Shown: positions 25,989 through 35,544, numbered from the stretch's first letter. The stretch is 64,000 nt of DNA from Noviherbaspirillum sp. Root189 (GCF_001428545.1 NZ_LMHZ01000078.1:384-64383), one strand, 5' to 3'. Numbers and translations: made by a program. Notes: generated by a model from the sequence alone, not told the origin.

Positions 25989-27443
25989 ATGACTAATCCG
26001 CACCAACCTCAGAAAAAAGACATCACCGATATTGCCCCGCCTCAGAATGGGGTGGAGCAGGCATTGCATCCTGCGCTTGATGGCAAAACCATGGCAGGGA
26101 TTGGCGCCGTCATCGTCCTTATCGGCAGCAGCTTACTCCGGGCATTTGGCGGCCCCGGATGGCTGTATCTGCCTACGGCTGTCGCCGCGGCCGTGCTCAT
26201 CATCGCCGGCTACGCCCGGATCAACCAAAAACTGCGGACGACCTCGTTCGTCTTGTTTGCTGCCGGCATTGTGCTTGTTCCTTTCGCCAAAGACCCTTTG
26301 GCAGCCGTTCAGCGCGGCGTGTTTGTTGCCGGATTGCTGCTATCGCTGACATCGAGCGTCATGCTGATTGCGCGCTGTGCCGTGCAGAGCACAAGGATAC
26401 AGATGATCGGCGCCGGCCTGCGAGAGAGACAAGGTACGGGGCGCTACATGGCATTTGCCGTAACCGCACAGTTCTTTTCAGGGATACTGGGATTGGCCGG
26501 CGCCAACCTGACCTTTGTCATGGCCGCACCCTCCGCCGAGAAACCGAACCAGGTTCGTACGGACACCGTCGTTGCCGTATCGCGCGGATTTACGGCGGCC
26601 AGTTGCTGGAGCCCGGTGTTCGGCAATATGGCCGTCCTGCTTGCGCTGTATCCCACACTGCACTGGATCGAAGTATTTCCCGTTGGACTGGGTGTAGGTC
26701 AACTGACGCTGATCGTCGGCGCTCTGCTGTACCGGGCCGGCAGCAAAGCGCTTGCGCCGCCGGCAAACGCACCGACACCCATCATGGACTTGCTGGTGAA
26801 CGCGTTTCCGCTCCTGATATCGCTGATTGGCTTCCTGGTGTTGATACTCTCTCTCAGCCGTGCCTTGCATATCGTGGTGTCCGCCGCGATCGTGTTGATG
26901 GCTCCGCTCGTATCGTTGCTGTTCAACGTTGCCATGGGTCGGGAAGGGCATCGATGGAGAGATGGCGCTAAAGGCCTTGGGCAAAGCATGTTGCTATTCC
27001 CGGCAATGGCCAGCGAAGCTGCGCTTTTCCTGTCAGCGGGTTGTGCTGGAAGCATCATGGCGGATGCCTTTCCGACAAGCTGGGCGCTGGCGGCCGGCGA
27101 AACCTTGAGCAGTCATCCTGCACTTGGGATCAGCTTTTTGCTGGTTGCCATCATGGTGGCCGCGCTTATGGGCATTCATCCTGTGCTTTCGTCTGTTTTT
27201 CTTGCATCAACAATGACGCCAGCGCTTCTCGGCTTGCCGCCGATCGCACACATGGCAGCCATTCTTGCAGGATGGGGATTGTCCGCCAGCGTGACGCCTT
27301 TTTCGGTGCTGTCGCTGACGGCGAGCCGGTATTCCGGGGAAGGGCTTTACCAGATCAGCCTGGGCAGAAATGCTGCGTTCGCCGTTGCGACGTCCGGCGT
27401 TGTCTGTGCATTGCTGACTGCTTACGTTCTGATCGTGGTTTAA
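25989..27443 (+). CDS. Polytopic membrane permease of unknown substrate
   Basis: The product of about 484 residues has some 11-12 hydrophobic helices and a soluble N-terminal tail of 30 residues. A re-entrant-like polar stretch (AVSRGFTAASCWSPVFGNMAVLLA) and a second one near the C-terminus (WGLSASVTPFSVLSLTASRYSG) look like the paired hairpins of ion-transporter-superfamily carriers. I cannot name the substrate. It lies 93 bp after the GGDEF-EAL gene on the same strand; an operon is possible. Confidence 0.65.
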   Translation: MTNPHQPQKKDITDIAPPQNGVEQALHPALDGKTMAGIGAVIVLIGSSLLRAFGGPGWLYLPTAVAAAVLIIAGYARINQKLRTTSFVLFAAGIVLVPFAKDPLAAVQRGVFVAGLLLSLTSSVMLIARCAVQSTRIQMIGAGLRERQGTGRYMAFAVTAQFFSGILGLAGANLTFVMAAPSAEKPNQVRTDTVVAVSRGFTAASCWSPVFGNMAVLLALYPTLHWIEVFPVGLGVGQLTLIVGALLYRAGSKALAPPANAPTPIMDLLVNAFPLLISLIGFLVLILSLSRALHIVVSAAIVLMAPLVSLLFNVAMGREGHRWRDGAKGLGQSMLLFPAMASEAALFLSAGCAGSIMADAFPTSWALAAGETLSSHPALGISFLLVAIMVAALMGIHPVLSSVFLASTMTPALLGLPPIAHMAAILAGWGLSASVTPFSVLSLTASRYSGEGLYQISLGRNAAFAVATSGVVCALLTAYVLIVV

Positions 27444-27496
27444 TACCAATCCCAACCCATAACGCACCATGAGATCGCGTCTTTTTTCGGGGGCGC
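27440..27496. repeat. Dispersed repeat, copy 2
   Basis: Begins TTAATACCAATCCCAACCC at the permease stop codon and matches 18696-18750 over about 50 bp with small differences, including ATAACGCACCATGAGATCGC against ATAACGCAACATGAAATAGC. Confidence 0.45.
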
Positions 27497-27595
27497 CGAG
27501 CCGCCTGCCGGCGTTGCACTCGTCGTCAATAGCTCGCTATTGACTCCTCCTGCGCCTTGTGGTATAAGAAATTCTTGACTGGCCTGAAACGATCC

Positions 27596-27618
27596 GGGGG
27601 TACGCTTGACGTACCCCC
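27596..27618 (-). terminator. Hairpin after the TRAP transporter operon
   Basis: GGGGGTACG and CGTACCCCC form a perfect 9-bp stem with a 5-nt loop, 18 bp beyond the dctM stop. There is no T-run, so it may be a processing or weak termination site. Confidence 0.4.
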
Positions 27619-27635
27619 GCCAGCCGCTAATAGCT

Positions 27636-28913
27636 TCAGCGTACGTACACCAGATCCCGCAGATACAAGGAAAGCGGCGGGAAGTAAGTGATGACGGCAA
27701 GGCAAGCCAGGATCACCCCGACGAACGGCAAGAGTCGCGGGATGATTTTATCAAGAGAGATTTTAGCGACGGTACAGGCAGCGAACAAATTGACACCGAA
27801 TGGTGGGGTGATCATGCCCAGCGCAAGATTGACGATCATGATCATGCCGAAATGCACCGGGTCGATGCCGAACTTCATCGCCACCGGTACCAGGATGGGC
27901 GCCAGCACGATGATGGATGCCGACGTTTCGATAAACATGCCGATGATGAACAACGCGGCATTGACACCCAGTAAAAAGTAAATCGGGCTGTTCAGTGTCT
28001 CTGCCAGGTAGGCACCGATTGCCTCGGGCACACCAGCGCGCGTGATCATAAAGCTGAATAATCCGGCATTGGCAATGATGAACATGATGACCGCCGACGA
28101 TAGCACCGATTTTTTCAGGATCATGGCGATATCGGCCAGGCGCGTTTCACGGTACACAAACAAGCCGAGGATCAATGCATAGAAGACGGCGACAACCGAT
28201 GCTTCAGTCGGCGTGAATACGCCGCCGTAGATGCCGCCCAGGATAACCACGGGCATCAGCAGCGCGAGCCATGCCTGCTTTGCGGCTGCCAAGACGGTCA
28301 GTTTTCCTTCATGGTCGTGCTTGCCGTAGCCCTTGATGCGCGCATATATGATGACAAAAACCATCAGTGCCACGCCGATCAGGATACCTGGACCAAAACC
28401 GGCGATAAAGAGTTCGCCGATCGAGACCTCCGCGGAAACACCGTACAGAATCATTGGGATCGATGGTGGAATGATGACACCAAGCTCCGCTGATGTTGCT
28501 TGCAGCGCTGCTGCATAAGTGATCGGGTAGCCATGCTTGACCAGGGCCGGGATCAGGATTGCCCCAATGGCGAAGGTTGTTGCGACAGATGATCCCGACA
28601 CCGCCGCAAAGATCATGCAGGTCAGTACGCAGGTAGCGGCAAGGCCGCCCTGAATGCCGCCGACCAGGGACTTGGCGAACTCGACGAGCCGCTGTGAAAT
28701 CCCGCCTGTTTCCATCAGGTTGCCGGCGAGAATAAAAAAGGGAATGGCAGCCAACGGAAACTTGTTGATCGCTGTGAACATTTCCTTTGCAGCGATCAGC
28801 ATGTTGGCGTTGGCCACGGAAATGCCGACGACACTGGCCAGCCCGATCGATACCGCAATCGATACCGAAAAGACGAAGCACACGATCATCGTGATGAGCA
28901 TGGTAAGAGACAT
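27636..28913 (-). CDS. dctM: TRAP transporter large permease (DctM)
   Basis: The 425-residue membrane protein has about 12 helices and the DctM patterns IPFFILAGNLMETGGISQRLVEFA, GSSVATTFAIG and GMITPPFGVNLFAAC. It is the channel-forming subunit of a tripartite ATP-independent periplasmic transporter. It lies 20 bp downstream of dctQ. With otnI/otnC/otnK/denD near, the likely cargo is D-erythronate or a related four-carbon sugar acid. Confidence 0.9.
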   Translation of the reverse strand: MSLTMLITMIVCFVFSVSIAVSIGLASVVGISVANANMLIAAKEMFTAINKFPLAAIPFFILAGNLMETGGISQRLVEFAKSLVGGIQGGLAATCVLTCMIFAAVSGSSVATTFAIGAILIPALVKHGYPITYAAALQATSAELGVIIPPSIPMILYGVSAEVSIGELFIAGFGPGILIGVALMVFVIIYARIKGYGKHDHEGKLTVLAAAKQAWLALLMPVVILGGIYGGVFTPTEASVVAVFYALILGLFVYRETRLADIAMILKKSVLSSAVIMFIIANAGLFSFMITRAGVPEAIGAYLAETLNSPIYFLLGVNAALFIIGMFIETSASIIVLAPILVPVAMKFGIDPVHFGMIMIVNLALGMITPPFGVNLFAACTVAKISLDKIIPRLLPFVGVILACLAVITYFPPLSLYLRDLVYVR

Positions 28914-28933
28914 GAACGAGCCTTGTTGTGCGT

Positions 28934-29428
28934 TTATTGAGCGGTTTCGAGTTCCTGGTGCTGGGGATCCAGCAAATTGGCAATGACGCCGATCACGGCA
29001 AACAGGCCACCGACCGGCAACGCCACATAGGCCCAGAACATTGACATCTCTTCGAGACCGGCCATGGTCTGCACCTTACCGCGCTGCGCGTAGTCCCAGC
29101 CATACCAGATGATGACAGCCAGCAGCGCCAGCGTGGCGAGGGTAATGGCAAAATCGAGCACACGACGGAATGCGGGGGGTGCCAGACGGTGCATCAGGTC
29201 GATCGATACCATCGAGCCGAGACGAAATGCTTCGGGCAAGCCCATGAAAACCATCCAGATCAGAAAGAAGCGGATCAGCACTTCACTCCATTCGGCAGGC
29301 TGTTCGAAAATGAACCGGGTCAGGATCTGGTACATGCCGAGTACGGCTGACAGGATCAGCATCAGGCAGGCAAAGCCCAGCGAAAAGCCGGTAAGTCGCC
29401 GTGCTACTGACAGATATGCAGATTTCAT
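28934..29428 (-). CDS. dctQ: TRAP transporter small permease (DctQ)
   Basis: The 164-residue protein has four membrane helices and the DctQ pattern RFIFEQPAEWSEVLIRFFLIWMVFMGLPEAFRLGSMVSIDLM. It pairs with DctM. It starts 117 bp after the dctP stop, with an intrinsic terminator in the gap, so the permeases are probably made at a lower level than the binding protein. Confidence 0.9.
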   Translation of the reverse strand: MKSAYLSVARRLTGFSLGFACLMLILSAVLGMYQILTRFIFEQPAEWSEVLIRFFLIWMVFMGLPEAFRLGSMVSIDLMHRLAPPAFRRVLDFAITLATLALLAVIIWYGWDYAQRGKVQTMAGLEEMSMFWAYVALPVGGLFAVIGVIANLLDPQHQELETAQ

Positions 29429-29509
29429 GTGACTCTCTATCCTCTTGTTGCCGTGCAGCCGTCACGGCGCCGGGCATTGTTGTACTGTGTACTTGTATGG
29501 ATAAGGAAA

Positions 29510-29529
29510 ACGCCCCGCGAACGGGGCGT
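29510..29529 (-). terminator. Intrinsic terminator between dctP and dctQ
   Basis: The 8-bp stem ACGCCCCG/CGGGGCGT with a 4-nt loop is followed on the minus strand by TTTCC. It sits inside the operon and would give partial termination after dctP. Confidence 0.7.
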
Positions 29530-29545
29530 CAGTAACGACTGATCC

Positions 29546-30532
29546 TTACTTGGCGGCCCTGATCTTGTCCAGGGTCGCCTTGCCGAACTGCTTTTCAAAA
29601 TCCGCGAATACCGGTGCCAAGGCTGTCTGGTACTTGCTCTTGTCAACGTTATCGACCACCTGCATGCCCTTGCTGCGCAGGTCGGCTACAGCACTCTTTT
29701 CGTCGGCATCGACGCGATCGCGATTAGCTTTGGCGGCAACCTTGGCAGCCTCCAGAAAAGCCTGTTTGTCAGCAGCGGACAACTTGTCGAAAGTCGCCTT
29801 GTTCATCAGGAAAACACCCGGCGAATAAACGTGGCCGGTCAGGGTCAGGTATTTCTGCACCTGATCAAACTTGTTGGCCGTAATGACCGACAAAGGATTT
29901 TCCTGGCCATCGACCGTACCTTGCTGAAGGGCGGTGAACACTTCCGTAAAAGCCATCGGCGTCGGAATGATGCCGAAGCCCTTGTAGGCCTGGATATGGA
30001 CCGGGTTTTCCATGGTGCGCATCTTCAGGCCCTTCATGTCTTCCGGCGCATTAATCGCGCGCTTGTTGTTGGTCATGTGGCGGAAACCGTTTTCACCCCA
30101 TGCCAGCGCCTTCAAACCTTTGGAATCGAATTTGGTCAGCATTTCCTGACCGATCGGACCATCGAGTACTGCACGCGCATGCGCATAGTCGCGGAAAAGG
30201 AAGGGCACGTCGAACACCTTGACTTCAGGAACGAAATTGGGGATCGGACCAGTCGAGGTCCAGGTCAGTTCCTGTGTGCCGAGTTGTACCGCTTCGACGG
30301 CTTCACGTTCCGCACCGAGCGAGCCCGAATAAAATGTCTGGATCTTGTAACGGCCGTTGGTACGCTTCTCGACTTCCTTTGCCAGGGTGTCGATCGCGAC
30401 ACCCTGATGAGAATTCTGCGCGGTGGATACGCTGATGCGCATCACAGTCTGGGCAGCCGCCTGCTGTGAGGCGAAGCCAGCAATGAGTCCCGATACGGCG
30501 ATGGCAAGAGTTGTAAGGCGTAACGCTTTCAT
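29546..30532 (-). CDS. dctP: TRAP transporter substrate-binding protein (DctP)
   Basis: The 328-residue periplasmic protein has a signal peptide (IAVSGLIAGFASQQAAAQ) and the DctP fold. NSHQGVAIDTLAKEVEKRTNGRYKIQTFYSGSLG near the start, DVPFLFRDYAHARAVLDG, and MRTMENPVHIQAYKGFGIIPTPMAFTEVFTALQQGTVDGQENP are all typical; the Arg in KMRTMENP binds the carboxylate. It lies 96 bp downstream of otnI. Four-carbon sugar acid binding is inferred from the operon. Confidence 0.9.
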   Translation of the reverse strand: MKALRLTTLAIAVSGLIAGFASQQAAAQTVMRISVSTAQNSHQGVAIDTLAKEVEKRTNGRYKIQTFYSGSLGAEREAVEAVQLGTQELTWTSTGPIPNFVPEVKVFDVPFLFRDYAHARAVLDGPIGQEMLTKFDSKGLKALAWGENGFRHMTNNKRAINAPEDMKGLKMRTMENPVHIQAYKGFGIIPTPMAFTEVFTALQQGTVDGQENPLSVITANKFDQVQKYLTLTGHVYSPGVFLMNKATFDKLSAADKQAFLEAAKVAAKANRDRVDADEKSAVADLRSKGMQVVDNVDKSKYQTALAPVFADFEKQFGKATLDKIRAAK

Positions 30533-30628
30533 TTGAAGTCTCCTAGGTTATTAATGGTGCTCACAGCGTTGTACAGCAGATGATCCTATAAATCCCGCTC
30601 GCTTGCATACGGGAAACCGGCACCAATT

Positions 30629-31402
30629 CTACAGCGATTTTATCCAGTTCAATCCTTCGACAGTACCCTTGGCCGGGCGATATTCGCAGCCGACCCATCC
30701 CTGATAACCAAGGTCGTCAAGCAGGCGGAACAGGTAGGGATAATTGATTTCGCCGATATCTGGTTCATGCCGCTCCGGCACGCCGGCAATTTGTATATGC
30801 CCGACATGCGGTAGGTAGCGGCGCAGCTTCATTGCGATATCTCCTTCCACGATCTGAACATGGTACAAATCCATTTGTACCTTCAGGTTCGGTGCACCGA
30901 GTTCTTCCCGGATCGCGTGTGCTTCGGCCTGGGTATTCAGTAAGTAGCCCGGGATATCGCGGGTATTGATCGGCTCGATCAGCAACGTGATGCCGTGCTT
31001 TGCAGTTTCTGCCGCTGCATAGCGCAGGTTGTCAAGATAGGTGTGGCGATGCAATTCACGATTTGCGCCCAAGGGCAGCAGTCCCGCCATGACATGCAGG
31101 CAAGGCGTACCGCACGCCTGTGCATAGGTGAGGGCTGTGGCGACACCATCACGAAATTCGGCTTCGCGACCGGGCAGCGAAGCGATGCCGCGTTCTCCCT
31201 TGCCCCAGTCACCCGGCGGCATGTTGAACAGCACGTTGTCGAGACCGTTACTCTTCAGTGCCGCCGCGATTTCCTGCGGCGCGTGCTCATAGGGAAACAG
31301 AAACTCGACTGCCTTGAAACCGGCGCGGGATGCCTCTTCGAAGCGCTGCAGAAATGGCACTTCATTGAACATCATTGTCAGGTTGGCGGCAAATTTGGGC
31401 AC
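30629..31402 (-). CDS. otnI: 2-oxo-tetronate isomerase
   Basis: The 257-residue TIM-barrel enzyme of the hydroxypyruvate-isomerase family has metal ligands in LIEPIN, QMDLYH, GHIQIAG and GCEYRP. OtnI interconverts 2-oxo- and 3-oxo-tetronate in the D-erythronate and threonate pathways. Placed between dctP and otnC in an erythronate cluster, it is more likely OtnI than a true hydroxypyruvate isomerase (Hyi). The start is 21 bp after the otnC stop. Confidence 0.87.
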   Translation of the reverse strand: MPKFAANLTMMFNEVPFLQRFEEASRAGFKAVEFLFPYEHAPQEIAAALKSNGLDNVLFNMPPGDWGKGERGIASLPGREAEFRDGVATALTYAQACGTPCLHVMAGLLPLGANRELHRHTYLDNLRYAAAETAKHGITLLIEPINTRDIPGYLLNTQAEAHAIREELGAPNLKVQMDLYHVQIVEGDIAMKLRRYLPHVGHIQIAGVPERHEPDIGEINYPYLFRLLDDLGYQGWVGCEYRPAKGTVEGLNWIKSL

Positions 31403-31423
31403 GGCATTCCTTTCGTGTTCGCG

Positions 31424-32062
31424 TTAATTGTCGAGTTGAAAAACGCGCTTCAGCTCGGCGATCTGTCCCGACGTCAGCACACGCGGATTCATTCCGTGTA
31501 ATAGCAGGAAAAGCTTCGCGGTTTCCTCCAGCTCTTCCGTTGCGTACAACGCGCTCTCCAGTGTTTTGCCGGAGACGACCGGGCCATGGTTGGCCAGCAG
31601 GACAGCGCTATGCCGCCCTGCAAGTCCCCGGATGGCTTCGCCCAGTTTGGGGTCGCCGGGACGATGGTAAGGCACCAGCGGCAGCTTGCCGATCTTCATG
31701 ACAAAATACGCTGTCAGTGGAGGAATGCAATCACATGGATCGAGTCCGGACATGCACGATACGGCCGCTGAATGCGTGGAGTGAAGATGCACGATGGCAC
31801 CGGCTCCGGCGCGCTCTTCATACATGGCGCGATGCAGGAATGCTTCCTTCGACGCCGGATCTCCGGAGACCAGGTTGCCGCTCCAGTCGAGCTTGGACAG
31901 GCGTGCCGGGTCAAGTCGTCCCAAACAGGCGTTGGTCGGCGTCAACAGCCAGCCATCATCGAGCCGAACACTGATGTTACCGCTGCTGCCAGTGGCAAGC
32001 CCGCGTTCGTAGAGCGACGCGCCGCAACGGCAGATTTCCTCGCGCAGTCCGGATTCATTCAT
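31424..32062 (-). CDS. otnC: 3-oxo-tetronate 4-phosphate decarboxylase (class II aldolase family)
   Basis: The product is a 212-residue class II aldolase/adducin-fold protein. Metal-binding histidines are in IVHLHSTHS and ANHGPVVSG, and GLATGSSGNISVRLDDGWLLTPT is typical of OtnC. The reaction yields dihydroxyacetone phosphate and CO2. The ATG at 32062 overlaps the otnK stop by 4 bp (ATGA), which fixes this start over longer readings to 32161. It lies between otnK and otnI. Confidence 0.88.
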   Translation of the reverse strand: MNESGLREEICRCGASLYERGLATGSSGNISVRLDDGWLLTPTNACLGRLDPARLSKLDWSGNLVSGDPASKEAFLHRAMYEERAGAGAIVHLHSTHSAAVSCMSGLDPCDCIPPLTAYFVMKIGKLPLVPYHRPGDPKLGEAIRGLAGRHSAVLLANHGPVVSGKTLESALYATEELEETAKLFLLLHGMNPRVLTSGQIAELKRVFQLDN

Positions 32063-33327
32063 GCCAGCAGACTCCAGGCCTTGGAAAAGAAATCTTCCGT
32101 TCCGAAGTTGCCGGACTTGAGCGCCAGTGCCATCGGCGTACCGCCGATCGTGATTGTCCACGGGACACCCGGATCGATCTGGCGGCCGATGCGCAGTCCC
32201 GACACGTTCAGCGCCGATACCACGGCACCGGAGGTTTCGCCGCCCGCGACGATCATCTGCCGTACGCCAAGCCTTGTCAGGCCGGACGCGATCTGTGCCA
32301 TGGCCTGTTCGACCAGCGCACCGGCACGATCGACACCAAGGTTTGCCTGCACGGCTCTGACGCTTTCCGGAGCAGCGGTCGCATAAATAAGGGGAATCTG
32401 ATCGGACAGCAGCGGTGCCGCCCAGGACAATGCCGCGCCGACGACATCTTCTCCGGCCGCGAGCTTTAGCGGGTCGATAGCAAAGGCCGGTCGTCCGCCG
32501 GCAATGAAATGCGCAACCTGCGCCTGTGTGGCAGTAGAACAGCTTCCTGAGAGCACTGCACGCAAACCGGAAGGATAGTCGAGGCGATCAGCGGATTCTC
32601 TGTCGACGGCATTCAGGTCGTTTTGAAAGTTTTGCGGCAAACCGAGAGCAATGCCTGAACCGGCGGTCACCAGCGGCATCCCTGCGCAGGCCGCGCCAAT
32701 GGTCAGGAGATCATGATTGGATAACGCATCGACGATGGCGATCTCGACACCTTCCTCACGCAGTGTCGTGATCCTAGCCTTCACAGCATCGATTCCGTTT
32801 GCGACCGAGTCAAAAGAAATCAGCCCCACCGTCCGCCGCGTCTGCTGCTGCAGCACTCGCACCAGATTGGCGTCCGTCATCGGCGTGAGAGGGTGGTCGC
32901 GCATGCCGCTTTCGCTGAGCAGCGTGTCGCCCACAAACAAATGCCCCTTGTAGATGGTCCGCTTGTTCTCAGGGAACGCAGGACACGCAATCGTGAAATC
33001 AGTCCCGAGTTCCGACATCAGCGCATCGGTCACAGGACCAATATTGCCGACATCCGTGGAATCGAAGGTTGAGCAATATTTGAAGTAGAACTGATGACAG
33101 CCGGCTTGCTGCAAATGTTTTAATGCGGCGAGCGACTGGGCAACCGCCTCCGATGGCGCGACGGTGCGCGACTTCAGTGCAATGACGACGGCATCCACAT
33201 CGGTTGGCAACGGGGAGGCAGGGACGCCAATCATCTGCACGGTGCGCATGCCGGCCCGGACCAGCATGCCCGCAAGATCGGTTGCCCCGGTAAAGTCATC
33301 CGCGATACATCCGAGCAGGATCGTCAT
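32059..33327 (-). CDS. otnK: 3-oxo-tetronate kinase (DUF1537 family)
   Basis: The 422-residue four-carbon acid sugar kinase opens with ILLGCIADDFTGATDLAGMLVRAGM, has YFKYCSTFDSTDVGNIGPV in the substrate domain, and ends with a nucleotide-binding C-terminal domain including VAGGETSGAVVSAL and GVPWTITIGG. It phosphorylates 3-oxo-tetronate at C4. It is followed by otnC with overlapping codons. The upstream regulator gene ends 64 bp before it. Confidence 0.9.
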   Translation of the reverse strand: MTILLGCIADDFTGATDLAGMLVRAGMRTVQMIGVPASPLPTDVDAVVIALKSRTVAPSEAVAQSLAALKHLQQAGCHQFYFKYCSTFDSTDVGNIGPVTDALMSELGTDFTIACPAFPENKRTIYKGHLFVGDTLLSESGMRDHPLTPMTDANLVRVLQQQTRRTVGLISFDSVANGIDAVKARITTLREEGVEIAIVDALSNHDLLTIGAACAGMPLVTAGSGIALGLPQNFQNDLNAVDRESADRLDYPSGLRAVLSGSCSTATQAQVAHFIAGGRPAFAIDPLKLAAGEDVVGAALSWAAPLLSDQIPLIYATAAPESVRAVQANLGVDRAGALVEQAMAQIASGLTRLGVRQMIVAGGETSGAVVSALNVSGLRIGRQIDPGVPWTITIGGTPMALALKSGNFGTEDFFSKAWSLLA

Positions 33328-33391
33328 AGGGAAACGCCTTCCATCTTGATTTGTTCATCGATTTGGTATGCCGAAAATTCTTTTCGTACGA

Positions 33392-34171
33392 TCACGACTT
33401 CCCTCCTTCAGCGGTAGGACCACGCGCATTTTGGATCGCCAACAGTTCAGGATCGGCATTCAGAATGCGATGCGATGCCATTTCCATGTGCCGGCGCGCC
33501 GCGGCACGCGCAGCTTCAGGGTCGCGTGCGGCAATGGCTTCGTAGACGGCACGATGCTCGTCCTGGACCTGGCGCCGCGTTTCGTCCTGCCTTGCTTCCC
33601 ACGCGCGGGAAATAGAAATGGTGCCCTTTAAAAACTGGCCGAGAAAATCCCATAGCGCGACGAAATGCGGATTGCCGGTCGCACGGGCGATGCTGCGATG
33701 AAATTCCATGTCCGCATTCACCCCATCTCCGCCGGCGGCAACTTCATCGTCAATTGCTTCGAGGCGCGTGGCAATGTCGGCGATCTGTTCATCGCTGCAG
33801 CGTTCGGCCGCCAGCGCTGCCATTTCCGCTTCGACGCCCCGGCGCAACTCGGCTACCTGGGCGACGGCCCGGATCGAGCCGATCACGGCGGGATCGATCC
33901 GGAAAGGAGCATCAGGGCCGGCTTCCCGCACAAATACGCCGCTGCCTTGACGTGATTCAACCAGGCCTTCGGATTTCAGCCGGGAAACTGCCTCCCGTAC
34001 CACGGTCCGACTCACACCGAATTGCTGGGCCATTGCTGTCTCGGACGGCAGGCGTGACTTGGCCGGATAAGCGCCACTACGAATCAGTTCCAGCAACGCC
34101 TGCGTCACCCGATCCGACATGGTCGCAGTGGCGGCAATCGGTTCTACCTGAAAAACAGGGCTGTTGGTCAT
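33392..34171 (-). CDS. FadR-type GntR transcriptional regulator
   Basis: The product of about 259 residues has the GntR winged helix (AYPAKSRLPSETAMAQQFGVSRTVVREAVSRLKSEGLV, then RQGSGVFV). A helical FCD effector domain follows, with DMEFHRSIARATGNPHFVAL. It is the first gene of the otnK-otnC-otnI-TRAP run and divergent from denD, so it most likely controls the whole locus through the palindrome at 34212-34234. The ATG at 34171 is preferred to one at 34213, which would lie inside that palindrome. Confidence 0.87.
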   Translation of the reverse strand: MTNSPVFQVEPIAATATMSDRVTQALLELIRSGAYPAKSRLPSETAMAQQFGVSRTVVREAVSRLKSEGLVESRQGSGVFVREAGPDAPFRIDPAVIGSIRAVAQVAELRRGVEAEMAALAAERCSDEQIADIATRLEAIDDEVAAGGDGVNADMEFHRSIARATGNPHFVALWDFLGQFLKGTISISRAWEARQDETRRQVQDEHRAVYEAIAARDPEAARAAARRHMEMASHRILNADPELLAIQNARGPTAEGGKS

Positions 34172-34211
34172 CGGGACGTAGGTCTGTCTAAATAAGATTA
34201 ATATGATATCC

Positions 34212-34234
34212 ACTTATCATACAACATGATAAGT
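34212..34234. promoter_or_regulatory. Operator palindrome between the GntR regulator and denD
   Basis: ACTTATCAT (34212-34220) and ATGATAAGT (34226-34234) form a perfect 9-bp inverted repeat with a 5-bp spacer. The site lies 41 bp upstream of the regulator start and 143 bp before denD, so it could control both. Binding by the adjacent FadR-type protein is inferred. Confidence 0.65.
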
Positions 34235-34376
34235 TATACTACCAAGTGACATTATTGCCATGGTCATGCACGGCGATCCGACCGACTGGTTCAGGCATAC
34301 AGATTTGAATTGAGTAGCGGAAACGCACGATGCATAACGGCAAGACACGATCCACCAATTTATCAGGAGAAGACTT

Positions 34377-35366
34377 ATGCAGGTTTTGATTACCGGCGGT
34401 GCCGGCCTCCTCGGCAGCAGGCTCGCGAGAAAATTGCTGGAGCTCGGCACGCTTGCCGATGCCGAGGGCCGGCAGAGGCCGATTTCCCGCATTTGTTTGC
34501 TGGATGTCGTTCCCGCTGCTGGCTTCAGCGACCCACGTATCGATATTGTGACCGGAGATATTTCCGATCAGGAGACCATTCGCAAGGTACTGACGCCGGA
34601 AACTCAATCGATCTTCCATCTCGCCGCCATTGTCAGCGGTCAAGCCGAGGCGGAATTCGATCTGGGTATGCGAATCAACTTCGACGCGACGCGTTTGATC
34701 CTTGAGCAAGCCCGCAAAAACGGAAACCGGCCGCGTGTAGTCTTCACCAGTTCGGTGGCCGTTTTCGGCGGTGATCTACCGGCGGTTGTTCCCGATACAC
34801 ACGTACTGACGCCCCAAAGCTCATATGGCGCACAGAAGGTCATGGGCGAATTGCTGGTCAACGATTACAGCCGCAAGAACTTTATCGATGGCCGCGCATT
34901 GCGCATGCCTACTGTCTGTGTCCGCCCTGGCGCACCCAACAAGGCGGCATCAAGCTTTGCAAGCGGCATCATCCGCGAGCCGCTGAATGGACAGGAGGCT
35001 GTCTGTCCGGTTGCGCCGGAAACGCCGATGTGGCTACTTTCCCCGGGTTACGCGATAGAAGGGCTGATCCATGGCCATGATGTTGATGGCAGCCTGTTCG
35101 GAAGCAGCCGTGCCCTGAGCTTGCCGGGACTTGCGACCAATGTGAAAGAGATGGTCGATGCGCTCGAACGCGTGGCAGGTGCTGACGTGGTAAAGCGGAT
35201 CAAGTGGCAACCGGATCCCGCGATCATTCGCATCGTCAACAGCTGGCCGGGCAATTTCGATACGGCACGGGCGAATGCGATGGGTTTCAAGCATGACCGG
35301 AACTTTGATGAGGTAATCCGAGCCTACCTCTCGGACGAACTGGAAGGTCGCAAACCGGCTGCGTAA
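34377..35366 (+). CDS. denD: D-erythronate dehydrogenase (NAD-dependent epimerase/dehydratase fold)
   Basis: The 329-residue extended-SDR protein has the NAD-binding TGGAGLLGS at residues 6-14 and the catalytic pair Tyr150/Lys154 (SSYGAQK). Its sequence style and setting match DenD, which oxidises D-erythronate to 2-oxo-tetronate, the substrate of OtnI. AGGAGAAG lies just before the ATG. It is divergent from the regulator and catabolic operon, and it completes the pathway DenD-OtnI-OtnK-OtnC. Confidence 0.87.
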   Translation: MQVLITGGAGLLGSRLARKLLELGTLADAEGRQRPISRICLLDVVPAAGFSDPRIDIVTGDISDQETIRKVLTPETQSIFHLAAIVSGQAEAEFDLGMRINFDATRLILEQARKNGNRPRVVFTSSVAVFGGDLPAVVPDTHVLTPQSSYGAQKVMGELLVNDYSRKNFIDGRALRMPTVCVRPGAPNKAASSFASGIIREPLNGQEAVCPVAPETPMWLLSPGYAIEGLIHGHDVDGSLFGSSRALSLPGLATNVKEMVDALERVAGADVVKRIKWQPDPAIIRIVNSWPGNFDTARANAMGFKHDRNFDEVIRAYLSDELEGRKPAA

Positions 35367-35544
35367 ACCATCGTCGGGCGCACGCCATAGCGCAGGTTTG
35401 TTTCATTCAAGGAAACATATCCTCTGGCCGAAAAAGTATATAGCGGACAGCTATGGCGTCGATTCAGACTATTAATTTCACGCCATCATTGATTGCGGCT
35501 ATCATTCCTCTGTCGCGAACTTTTTCAACCAAGGAGGACAAGCT

